A stretch of 64,000 bases of DNA, taken from the NCBI RefSeq assembly GCF_000003815.2, contig NC_049987.1:8513100-8577099 (forward strand), given 5' to 3'. The position numbers and the translations under genes were made by a program. Below the pieces are notes generated by a model that had not been told where the DNA came from, searched no databases, and saw nothing but the letters and a program-made list of their open reading frames with translations. This stretch comes from Branchiostoma floridae (taxonomy: Eukaryota > Chordata > Leptocardii > Amphioxiformes > Branchiostomatidae). This document shows positions 20,501 through 31,900 of this stretch, in pieces. The stretch's first letter is position 1, and each line of letters starts with the position of its first letter.

Positions 20501-21750
20501 CTCCGGCAGCCCATTCCGCCCTGGGTACGCGTTATTGCCTTGGCATCTGGAACCCTAGAGATCCCTACTTCCGCTCAATTTGTCATGATATTCTTCACGC
20601 TTCATGGACTAGGACATGTTCCCTGAGATGGTTTACGGGGGTATCAAAGAATCTGTCCATTCGTTATCTTTTATGCGCCACCTTTTGCCCCCATCACCAT
20701 AGTGATAGCACGATCCGAAATACCATTCATGTCGACCTAGTTGTTTCGCTCGGCCAGGGCTTCTTATTCAGTTTGCCTGATGGGACATTACATCCCAAAG
20801 CATGATAAAAAGGTCACTAAGTTGTTAGATTACCAACATCAATTTAGGTGAGCCTCTATCAGATGGTAGAGAAGCTTGTGACAAGTTCATCTAGAGGTAT
20901 CGACGTTAAAGCCACGGCCCCATGGGGCCACAAGCAGAAGAAAGTCGACATCAATTGAAACAATTTTTTTCACTATTGCCGCTGACTGCCCTGAGAAGGC
21001 AATGGTAACGAGCCAATATAACGCTATAGCGGCTGTTCAGTGGAAATGCTTCTGCAGCCGAGGACATGCTCTATCAGGCTCATTGGGCCGAAGAGAATTT
21101 GACTTCGTACGATAAAAACTCGATATTTGTGAAATACATTAATCAAGTGGTTACAAATGTTTTTAGATACGACCATGCAAACTGGGATGAAATTATCATA
21201 ATTGAAGAACAAAGTATTGCTTATGAATGTATGGAATCGTGGAACGAAGACTGAAATCAAGCTACAAGCCCTATTCAAGGCCATCAACGAGAACAGAATC
21301 CACTATAATCAGTAGTGCCAGACATTAACTAATAGCAATCGTTATCAATAATGTATTTCATAGCTTTGACTCGAGACGACAACTCAAGGCCATCAGGCCG
21401 GGTACCGGTAACGAGCACTTTTCGGTAATTCTCAATTTAGCTCGTCTTTACCAACGAGTTGCTGTTTATCCCATTGTGGATAGCTATAGCATGTAGAGTT
21501 TTGAAACATAACATTTCGTGACTCAGGAAACATGACAGAAGATGGAATAGTCTCATGAAATGAGGTATTATAGTAAGTTGGTGTGTTTGTTAGTTTGTTT
21601 TTCTTGTTGTGTGCCCACAGTTTGAGTATTGAAGATTAGCAATCGTTATGGGTATCTCCAATAAAACAAAATACGTTCCGTTGTATGTTGTGTAATGTTA
21701 CCGTCCCCAGGGTTTTGTAATAGCCCTTGGCAGTTGGGCGGACTTGGCTC
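14546..21750. other. Intergenic, no recognisable gene
   Basis: Open frames are short. The longest, 154 codons at 20341-20805 on the plus strand, has no recognised domain and no splice or homology support. A relative of the repeat in the plus gene's last intron lies at about 18.15-18.30 kb. Nothing else is supported. Confidence 0.6.
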
Positions 21751-21757
21751 ATATAAA

Positions 21758-22005
21758 GGTGGTATCTCATTGCACTTGGGGTGCGGCACTGCGGGGTTCG
21801 AAAGATTACTCAACGAATTTCAGAGATAAAGAACGGATTTTCTTACATTTTGTGTATTTTGTTGTGTTCTAAGTCATAATTTTTTATTTCATTTTATTAC
21901 GCAATATCTTAATTATCAAAAATCGGCAAAAATAGCACAACAGTGCCGCAGTGAACGAACCCCGTAGTGTCGCAATGGTGCCCCAAGTGCAGTGAGATAC
22001 CACCT
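21758..22005. mobile_element. MITE with ~45-bp terminal inverted repeats (complete copy)
   Basis: The left arm reads GGTGGTATCTCATTGCACTT then GGGGTGCGGCACTGCGGGGT. The right arm is its inverted, slightly diverged copy ending AGTGAGATACCACC. The centre is about 130 bp and AT-rich, without an open frame. It is the same family as the element interrupted by the N gap at 52.25 kb, with matching inner arm sequence (GGGGTTCGAAAGA). Confidence 0.85.
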
Positions 22006-22009
22006 GAAC

Positions 22010-24380
22010 TCTCAGCCTAACCGGTACGTAAAGATTTAAAAAGAACATACTGCCTTGTGTTATTCCTAATTTGATGTAATATGATTTAAACCAGAGATTT
22101 CATGTATAAGTACCTACTCGTTTGGTTCACAGCTTCCCATGTTTGCCTCTCCAGTCACGTTGTTGTAACCTTTTAAAGATATCGTGTTCAGTGATACCTG
22201 GGAGCAGTATGACCTTCCCGTCTGTCCCCTGATAACCACGAGGTAAAGACGACAAGTAGGATTACTTCATGCATAGTGCGGGACCAAAAGTCCTAATGGC
22301 ATCCTTTCGGAATTCATCGTCCCGAGTCACTCAGATCCCGTGAGAGGATTTTCAGTCAACTCAGTAAATGCCAAACTCTCTAGAGTAGGATTAGTGCATG
22401 GCACTTTCCAAATCAACTTGACGAGCAGTAGCAAATGTAAGCATACAAATGGAGCATTGACTTCCCAGGACGTCGCCCATTACTCAATTAGCATGCTTTT
22501 AAGTAAACATATATCCCATGTGAACAAGCTGCTCTTTGAATCCGTATTCAGTTGATACATATAAACAGCTGCTGTAGCAATCTTCTGACGTCCGCGAAAT
22601 GTCATAGATAACGTCAGATAGGACTAAGTGACGTGTAAGTTTAAGATAAACAACACAAACTAAGAGAGAGACGAACAAGAAACTTTGCGTATCTCAACTG
22701 TCTACCCGATCCAACTTTTCATTTGGGGTCATTTCTGTGCGGTACTTGTAGTACAGTATTATTTTCGACTGTCTGCAAAATTGCCTGTTAACATCAACTT
22801 TTGATTAGAAGACAATTTAAAGAAATGTTTTTGAATGACTCATCATGAATTATTTATTGCATATGATACTTATGTACACAAGGTTTATGGCTCATTCGCT
22901 TCTTCTCATTCATGATCAGCACCACAGTAGGGGAATTTTGACGTTACATCAAGAACTGGAGAGATGGGTGACGTAATCTCCATTCATATCTATCTGACCA
23001 TTGTTTCTCGAACCCAACCATGAGCATCTCCTGGCCTGAATATTTAACAAATATTTTTCATTTTATCACATAACAATAATTTGTCACAGATTATACCGCA
23101 AATGCTACGGGCTACCCTTCCACAGTTAAGTGCATTGATAGATGGATTAATTATCCCCATACCCAGTGGGTTTTCTAGGATAGGATTACCCCAAGGATCG
23201 CCGATGAATGAATCTAGTTTCTGTGTGCTGAGTTTGGAATCCCAATAATCTGTTTTCGAAAATTGCTCTTCTTTGTTTGACTGCTTTATCGCAATCTCCC
23301 AAGCTGCTGCACTGTGCTGATGATGGAACTTTCATGGTTGAAAAGGATCTCTGCGGCAGGGCAGTATTACCTGCACAGCGTGGAACCCGTCTCGGAGATA
23401 ACACCGCTGCCCTTGGCCATAGATAAAGGTTTCAGCAAGTCAATAGGTGGCAGCCCGCAATATTTCTCCAAAGACTTTAACGAAGAACTCTATTAGAATG
23501 GGAACTCTACTTTAAAAATGGCTCAAACATTTTAAAGCTACTTTTCCATCAACTTTTAAGAGTGTGGCTTTGTGCCATTGCCTGCAGTTTTTTTTTCAAT
23601 AAAGCTTGAGTTTTAACCAGAAATGCATATACGTTATCTGATGCACTTTAATCTGAATATGGTTAGAAGTAAAATACGTGATCAGATATCCCTGTAATCA
23701 AAATCCGTCTTACAAACAATACCATTCAAACCTAATCCATACAGTGCCGTGAAGGGTATTACTCGCCAAACATACGAATACAAAAGATGCTCTTCCATAC
23801 CGCCATCAGCTAATGCAGGATCATTAATTTGCAGCGACTTCTTTGTTCTCAAAATGTCGAGAGACGCGGGCTGTGAAAGAGCATTGGAGACATTCAATGG
23901 TTGAAAGGAAAGCAGGCTCTACTGAAACGCATATCTGGTTGTACACAGAATGGCCAAGGAAACATGGTTTGAAATCCTTATCAGGAGAAACGGAAAGATT
24001 TTATCACACACTCATTCATCTGCTTTGTCTCTAAAGGTCCTGCAATTTGCAAGAAAATAAATCAAACTTAATACTAGAAAGGCCGACATTTGCTTAAGAG
24101 CAAATACAGCATATTTCAGCCATACCCCTTCCGACGCAACATTGGACTGTTCCAAATCACCCCTGCGCAAAAATGGAACATCATATTAACAGTACATTAT
24201 CCCCCAAAGTGGACTGGTATTGTGAATTGATTCCAGGTAAAAACAGAGCTTGCTTCTATTTTTCAGAAAATGACAATAATCACACCTTCCATTCAGAAAA
24301 TTTTCATCATGACTGAAAATTGTTGAATGACTTCATGTAATGTCATTAACAATTTTCAGTACGATAACTAGGTGTAAGTT
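22010..24380. other. Intergenic, no recognisable gene
   Basis: Short open frames only, none with a recognised domain. A small palindrome lies around 24295-24352 (AAAATTGTTGAATGA and TCATTAACAATTTTC arms). Confidence 0.55.
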
Positions 24381-24384
24381 TAAA

Positions 24385-24575
24385 AAAGTATAAGCTCCTT
24401 GTGATGTGGGTACATTTATTATTGCAGTGAACTTTTTTTATTCAAGTAGGGCATACGATTTAATAATTATCAAGCAGGTGCAGGTACTGTAGGAGCGTTT
24501 GTTTTCTTCAAGCTGTAAAACTGTTAAACTGTTTTACTTTGTATGCAATCAGCCATCGAGCCTATTCTTATTTTA
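24385..24575. repeat. Dispersed repeat related to nested element 1
   Basis: TATAAGCTCCTT, TGTGGGTAC, GCAGGTGCAGGTACTGTA and TCTTCAAGCTG match in order the centre of the foldback at about 5319-5395. Diverged copy; no coding content. Confidence 0.5.
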
Positions 24576-24584
24576 GTTTAACAA

Positions 24585-24715
24585 CTTCCTGCCAGACCCG
24601 GAAGATACGATTGAACCTTGTTCGAGGATTTATTTTCGTCTGTCTGGTCAGTCTGTTCATACCCTGGCGCTGAGAGTGTTTTATTGGGCTGAAACTCTGG
24701 CAGTTTAAAGTTACT
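24585..24715. mobile_element. Diverged MITE related to the element at 52543-52776
   Basis: One end reads CTTCCTGCCAGACCCGGA and the other GAAACTCTGGCAGTTTAAAG. The internal GCGCTGAGAGTGTTTTAT resembles ACTGATAGCATTTTATAG in the 52.5-kb copy. It is degenerate and about 130 bp. Confidence 0.5.
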
Positions 24716-25313
24716 TACAATTTAAATGTTCAAAGTTTATGTCAAACAACAACAGCACTAGGAAATGTGGCCACTATAGACAGGTGGTCACTATAGAGAA
24801 AATGCTGATCTATTGACTAGGAGCCATACGTTACACATGATTTCAGTACACTGATCATTAATCATATAAACATTGCACAGGTAAGCCAATTGTTTAGATG
24901 TACAACTAAGTTCAAATAATTCTGAAGAGAAATATTGATGAGAAAATAATCATTCTCGCCACTGTCTAACTTATAATTACGTATCAAAACTAAACGCAGA
25001 TTTTCTAACTAACGCACCTTTCGCCGACTTCATCAAAGGACCGCCGGCTATCAATCAAACACGGCTGTTGATTAGACTTAGAGTTTCAAACAGTCATGTG
25101 CTGTGTGCCAGTTGACAGCGAACTTCATGCTACGTGATGTTTTACATTGCTTGGACCTTCTTTCCTACAGCGGTGCTTCTACAAAATATTTAGACTGTAA
25201 CACTGAGTCCCACATGTTTTATAGAATAGAATTTGACGCAGAACAGCGTTTTTGCTGGGTATTTTTCTTGAAAAATGTCCGTGGGAATATCAGCGAGGCG
25301 GCGACGTAGGGAT

Positions 25314-27365
25314 ATCAGACCGTCAACAAAAGTCGCACGGCGGCTAACGGCGCAGCGAAGATACTAGCGCTATAAATAAGCGCTTCAACTAAGGATGGCA
25401 ACCCGTACAATATTTTTGTATACTGTTGAGCTAGGTAAAGTTTGTTGTTTATGAGGTTTTAGTTGTCTTTGAAGCTTTGACCCGAAATATTCTAAAGTCA
25501 AACTGCTGAAGAGAAGTAAGTGACTGCTACGATTATCGTAGATATGGCCCTAAAAAAACTGATAAAAGCAGCCTTCTCAATAGTCTAAAATGCAAGAGCT
25601 TCCGGGGGGGCTTCGCCCACCTGGGTCCCCCCCACAGTGGCCCTGCCCCTGGACCCCGCCAGGGACATTCGGCGGCCCCCGGACCCCTGTCCGACGCTTT
25701 GAAAAAATCCTGGCGAGAAGTCTGTACGGCCTGAGTCTTCAAGTTAACGTATTGTGTGGTCCCGCTTATGAATATTAATTAGCCTTCGCTTTCCTCTTCG
25801 CTGATTGGCTGAACCATTAATTGAATTAACTCTTCCTGCCGGCTAGACGCAGGTGCAGATGTCGGCTCTGTGGGGTGAACGTCCGAAAGGTCATGGCATG
25901 GAGAACGAAAGAAAACCAATTTCCCCTAAAAAAAGTGCTGTAATTAAGCCTTTTACAGTACTTTATGCCAAAAATTTTACTTGGATCATTTTACCAACTA
26001 TCTTATGCCTATCTATACCAAATGTTACTCATACCAGGGTACAGGGGTGCAAAATATACCGTTATAAGACCGTCAACAACAGTCGCACGGAGCTAACAGC
26101 GCAGCGAAAATACCATCGCTAGCGTTTCAACTTCGGATAACAAGTTATAAGTACTGTTGAACTCAGTAACGTTAAAGTTTGTTTTTAGTTGCCTTTGACG
26201 GTTTGACCTGAAATAGTGTTACGCTAAACTCCTGAAGAGAAGTTAAGTGACTGCTGCGATTATCATAGATATGCCCCTAAGAACTGATACAATATAAAGC
26301 CTTCTGAATAGTCTAAAATGCGAGAGCCTTAGGCGGGCTTCGCTCCCACTGGCGGGAACACTGCTATATACGGGATCATGAGGCCCCGCTTATGAATATT
26401 AATTAGCCTTTGGCCTCCTCTTCGCTGATTGGTTAGGTCTTTGATTCAATTAACTCTCCGGCTGACGCGCACAGGTGTGGCTCTGTGCGGGGTCACGGAA
26501 GGTCACGTCAGGAGGCCAAAAGAAAACAAATTTCCCCTCAGAAAAGTGCCAAAATTAATCATTTTAAAGTTGTTTATGTCAAAAATTTTACTTGAATCTT
26601 GTTACCAAGTATCTAATGCCTATCTATACCAAATTTCAGGTCATCTAATTGTAATACCAGGGTACAGGAGCCAAAAGTGTCCTTTTTTGGTCAAAAATTG
26701 GCCAAAAATCGCAAAAATAAGCATTTTGTTGCACTGTACACCAAAAGTGTTATTGAATTTATATGAAGGGATTATCAAGGCACATCTGTGTCAAATTTCA
26801 GCTCATTCGGTTGCAATACCAAGGTACAGGAGCCAAAAGTGTCCTTTTTTGGTCAAAAATTGGTCAAAAAATCGCAAAAATAAGCATTTTGTTGTACTGT
26901 ACACCAAAAGTGTTATTGAATTTATATGAAGAGATTATCAAGGCACATCTCTGTCAAATTTCAGCTCATTTGGTTGTAATACCAGGGTACAGGGGCCAAA
27001 AGTGTCCTTTTTTGGTCAAAAATTGGTCAAAAAATCGCAAAAATAAGCATTTTGTTGTACTGTACACCAAAAGTGTTATCGAATTTATATGGGGGCATTA
27101 TTAAGGCACATCTCTGTCAAATTTCAGCTCATTTGATTGTAATACCAGGGTACAGGGGCCAAAATATACAGTTTTGGTCTGAAATTGACCAAAAAATCTC
27201 AATAAAATCATTTTAGAGGCAGATATGAAAAAACTGAGAAAAAAGCATCAAGGTATTGGCCCATTCTACCCCTGTGCCAAATTTCAGGTCATTCGGTCCA
27301 GGAACGGCGGAGATGAATCACTTTGAAGATTTGACAGGAGAAAGAAGAAAGAAACATTACGAATA
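25314..27365. repeat. Composite repeat: two ~750-bp tandem copies plus a 163-bp satellite tail
   Basis: ACCGTCAACA at 25319 recurs at 26069, and about 700 bp of ordered similarity follows: GAGAAGT then AAGTGACTGCT, GATTATC, TAGTCTAAAATGC, CTTATGAATATTAATTAGCC, TTCCCCT and ATGCCTATCTATACCAAAT. Copy A has a GC-rich core at 25605-25700. From about 26657 a monomer starting CCAGGGTACAGG repeats at 26819, 26982 and 27144 (period 162-163). The stretch ends in a purine-rich AGGAGAAAGAAGAAAGAAAC tail. It is a dispersed non-coding repeat. Confidence 0.8.
26657..27180. repeat. 163-bp tandem satellite, about 3.2 units
   Basis: Each unit runs from CCAGGGTACAGG through GGTCAAAAATTGG and CACCAAAAGTGTTAT to CAAATTTCAGCTCATT. 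The period is not a multiple of three, so the similar peptides in two plus-strand open frames (26429-27104) arise by frame rotation and are not protein repeats. Confidence 0.85.
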
Positions 27366-27611
27366 CAATATATTTCACCATACTATGTATGGCTGAAATA
27401 TAATGAAAAAGGAGAGTGGCGACAGACCACTTTACATTTGCCAAACCAACCCAACCCAACTCAATCATAATGCAAATGGAACGGTTGAATGTTTGCCTAC
27501 AGTCTTGTGAATGAAACCGCTCTTGTTCTCCAGGAGAAGCAGCCAAAAGACGGTATTGATAAGTAGTTGTAACGACAATTAAAGCAGACTACACGTCAGT
27601 ATCAATCATCG

Positions 27612-27617
27612 ATTTAT
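27612..27617 (-). promoter_or_regulatory. Candidate polyadenylation signal, minus gene
   Basis: AATAAA on the minus strand about 1.2 kb beyond the stop at 28814. It is the nearest canonical hexamer I noticed. The transcript end is inferred. Confidence 0.3.
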
Positions 27618-28813
27618 TGTTATAATTTATATCCTGTTATCGTGTAGATGTCGAGAAATCTTGACTATATTTACGTCCCTTTTCACTTGTGATTTTTGCC
27701 CCAGAATATAAAAGAGATTCATTGGGAGGTATAGAATATATAGTGACATAATTGAAAAGAATACAGAAGATTGGATTTTCAACACAATGTCATTTTAAGC
27801 ATACCAGTACGTAATACAGATATACAAAGAAAATTCTTGAATACTTAATGCCACATCTTTACGTGTAATATATTGTGTTTCCTAAAAAAAGGTATCTACC
27901 ACAGACCAAATTATGTTGAAATCTCGGTTTTCCTACACTTAGCTACTCATGTCGATAAATCACAGGCGCCTATCCGTCGACCAATTTTCTTTCAGTCTTC
28001 AAGTAAAACTCTAATGACAAACCCTTCATGGACGTTTCGGGAATGATAATCACCTTTCCAAACGCTGTTAAATAAAGCACCCAAGTTGCAACTCCCTCAA
28101 GAGAGCAATTCTCTCTCTTTGAAGTATTGCCCTCTCACGATTTAGCTGGCAAGGAGTCTGGAAAATACCCAAGCGTAATCCTGTTCCTCAGGCTGTTGCA
28201 GTGTTTGGGCTCTGAAAGTCATCAAAGTAGCTACTAGAAATGATAACATCGTGTTTGAGACGTCCATTTTAGAATTACTCGCTTACGCAATTCCTTACGG
28301 AGTACGGGTTGCGTAAGTAACGAAATTCCCTGCTTGTACAAAAGTACATATTTGCTCTCCAATGAACAGCCAAGGGATTTGATACCGGACCACATAAATC
28401 TTTATAACACCGTGAGGGCAGATGTAATGCAGATAATTCAAAATCATTTAAAACTACTACCTTGAAACAAACTATCTTAAAACAAAAGAAATTCATATAA
28501 AGTAAAGAGGCTGGTTAAAATTTCATCACATACATTTCATCGCTAATTCTACTATTGCTACCAGTGTTAGAAGTGTATGATTGTTATCTGCTATAGACTG
28601 TGTATGTGCATACATACTTTCGCCCAGCTCCATTCACTCGTAAATTAGGTGAGAGATTTCCAAAGAAGAAGCGAGCTTTACCCAAATTGGTGATATTGTC
28701 GCTGATTGGAGGGTATGTGAACGGGCATGTTTTTACTGGAAAGATCTAGTCTGTCAAAAAGGCAAAGGTTCACAATTGCTAAGCTAACGCCGTGCACTTC
28801 TCCAATGACCTCA

Positions 28814-28963
28814 CTATACGAAGTTTGTTTGGCTGCCGGCCTCAGGCTGATAATGATCGGTAGATTTGGCCTGGATATCGGCTGGACCTCCAGGGTCCGA
28901 CCCGATGGTGTCTCCACATCCATCATCATCATCTTCTTTCGTCCTCGCCGACGGTAAAAGTTT
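28814..28963 (-). CDS. Last exon of minus gene: acidic tail end
   Basis: Acceptor CTAATCATTCAG, phase 0, stop TAG at 28816-28814. It encodes KLLPSARTKEDDDDG, a Gly/Pro segment, and ends SQTNFV. The start aligns with RYLPPLKRKKE of the plus gene's exon 10, but here the frame stops after 49 residues rather than splicing on. A GTATAG donor-like site overlaps the stop, so a longer isoform is conceivable. Confidence 0.82.
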   Translation of the reverse strand, partial: KLLPSARTKEDDDDGCGDTIGSDPGGPADIQAKSTDHYQPEAGSQTNFV

Positions 28964-31900
28964 CTGAATGATTAGAAAAAAAGATACAACTTATAACCAC
29001 AGTGGATATATAGCCAACGCACGTAATGATTAATTTTTTGGATAGGTTTGTGTCTATCCCTACATGAAATACAGGGTTAATAATGCTGTCTCCAATCGCA
29101 TTAAGTAGACAGTGCAGAGTATTGGAAAACCTTAAGGGCTCATCGCTCGGAGAATTTTAATTCATCAAGATTGAAGACCTTTTAGTGAAATAATAAGACC
29201 CGATAAGGCCAGGTAATATTTCACACTGATCTGTCGATTAAAGGAGTAATTTATGGTTTATGAAAGAGAAACCTAATGGATAGGGTGTGTCAGGTGGACT
29301 CAAATGGAGAGCCCAGTATCATATTGAAATTACTCATTCGGTGATAATTGCACAACAGAACTCTCGTTATTAGAATTATGTTGAACATAATTACTTTGAA
29401 ATTAAAAGCTAAGAAAGTTCTGCACCACACCATTTCCATTTAATTATTGGAGTGTAAGTTATATTTGTTTCTGACATATTTCGTTTAAATGTCCTTGATC
29501 TCCCAAAATTATTCTAACCTCCTTGGTCTTCTATTTGCACCGTGAATACGTTTCTAGTCTGTAAGCATGGAATAGCCACGGCACTATAATGGGAGGGATC
29601 ATGTTACCCATTACATAGGGGATTTTTCTTTTCTGGAGAAGAGGAAATATGCATTTTTAACTAAACTTTTCACACTCCAAATAGCGCATCTTTGTTAATG
29701 GTAACATAGAAAAATATTCACTTAATACTAGCATCACTAATGATGAATATAATCGGGCGTGGTAGATGCTTTTTCTTTGATTTCGTTGGAAGATTTAGGT
29801 TAGTTTAAAGATCATAGAGGGCAACTCTGATAGGAAGTGACAATGGTGTTTATAACTGTCGTACATTATGCAGGCTTACATGTACATCGTCAATACCGAT
29901 GAAAAACCTGTTTTGTGCATCTGAGCGTTATTGGAGGAAGCACCGATAGTTTTCAGTCTTTTTAATCAGATCAACATGCTTCTAGTTTTCTCAGATTCCA
30001 TGGCTAATACTCACCACTGTCTCCTGCCTGTTCGTCAACTCTCCCACGTAATACGGGCAGTGCCTTGGATACTTCTCCTCCTCCTCTTCGTCATGAAATC
30101 TGCTTCTATCTGTTGTGAAGCAGGAATACTCCACTCTCTTTATCTCTGTAACTGGATCGGACAAAAATGAGTACATCAGTCAATATCATTGATTCATCAT
30201 TGATATGCAAATTCCATGTCCTACCTCATTTACATTATGTATTACATTTACCTGCTTCTGTTACTGGTTTGTTGTATACTTTGTTGTATACTTTAATCTT
30301 TGATGCATTTATGTTGATTTGAACCTTTGTTTTATGTTTATCTGCGCATGTTTGTCCCTGGATACATAAATAAAATAAAATGGAATGATAGGGAAATCGC
30401 AAATCGTGCCCAGTTCTTTTCGGGGTGTATTATTGATTGAACCTACTGAGAACGTGCTGATGATCATATCCACACCATCATCACAATGGGTAATCGCCAT
30501 TTTGGACAAGACTAGACATATAAATCTGACCGCATTTCGGAATCTCATTGCGCACGTCAACTTAGATTAGCATGGGAGAGACGCTTAAAGCTGCTAAGAG
30601 GCAGAAGTGTTAGCAGAATCGTTAATGTGGTGCATTCCATACAAAGCAGAAGTAAATTTTCTGTCTAAATATTTTTACCGTATCCATTTATCGTAAGAGG
30701 TAAGCCAAACAGATGCATCTGTGTTTGTGATACGGGTGTGAGAGATTACCAAGGTACATAGCTCTATGTGATTAGAGTGAGATCAAGTCTCCTTTAATTC
30801 ATGTCATCTGGACGTTACCGTAGATAAATGGAGAGCATTTTTTTCCGACGTCAATTTGCGTGTAGCCAATTTCGAAAACTACTTCCGGCCTCTAATGTAA
30901 TTTGAACCGACTGGTGCGAAAGCTTTATAGTTTTTTGGGGGCCGTACACACAAAAGGCCGGGTGCATAACCATGTAATCTGAAAGTAAAGATGGATAAAT
31001 TCCTGCCCTAATGAAATTAGTAGTTTACACTACTTATGGCAAATTAAATGACTGATGGTCATAAATTGTGATTGTGACACATTGTTTATAAGCTGACATT
31101 ATGTTATGTGATATTTGAGAGTGGTCATTAAATACTTTATTGACATATTGTGGACGATACATTCTTGATGTTGCAACCACAGTGCGCGCAGTGAGGTTTG
31201 CCAAGGAAAGTAGAACTTACATGGGCTTGATATGACGACTGGCTGGCTGTTTAGGCTGCTTGTGGACCGATGTGTAGAAATGCCGTTTAGTTTTTGTAGT
31301 TCAATGGTGGCCAGCTCTTCTTCGGGAACTTTCGAGCTGGAATTAGATAGTTGGTAATAACTGGACATATGATTCTCCGACAAAACTCTTTAGATGATGC
31401 TATTTATTAGGCAATGTGTTATGTTAACCAAAATGTGACAGTTTTGACAATTGAAGCAACTTGTATGCTGTTATAATGTCCCGAACCGGACGTACAATTG
31501 AGCCAAGTATGAAACATGTAGACTACTGTGGTCGGTTTAGAGAAAAAAAACTAGGGGTCTTTTTTGTTATACAGTTAGAATATAGATATAGGAAATCGAT
31601 ATCTTTTGAATATCGATTACCAAAACCATCACTTACCTCATATTCAATGATGACTTTGCTGCAAGCTCGTCCTCCGACCCCGCACAATAAGAGAAGGATT
31701 CAGACCGACGTGTTCCTCTCTCTGCTGTAACCAACATTTATTTGATGGGAATACGGTCATAAGGCGAAATCCATGATAGGGTCTTTTAAGGATCCAAATC
31801 TGAATTGCACAATTTTAGGCTTCTGTTAAAATACTACCAATGTGAATTTGGCGATTACGTGAAAAGTTGATATAGAAGTCGCCTAAAAACCTAACAGTGC

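Noticed and set aside
20341-20805. 154-codon plus-strand frame
   Set aside because: No recognisable domain, unusual composition and no splice or repeat support; length is compatible with chance.
26429-27104. Two plus-strand frames with similar peptides suggesting a repeat protein
   Set aside because: The 163-bp period is not a multiple of three, and the peptide similarity comes from frame rotation in a satellite.
28727-28957. Plus-strand frame of 76 codons
   Set aside because: It is the antisense shadow of the last exon of the minus gene, which has splice and homology support.
31221-31328. Downstream acceptor (GAAAG at 31329) for minus-gene exon 9
   Set aside because: It was considered before the exon at 31637-31724 was found. 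With that exon included, the stronger TTCCAG acceptor at 31337 keeps frame and matches the plus gene.
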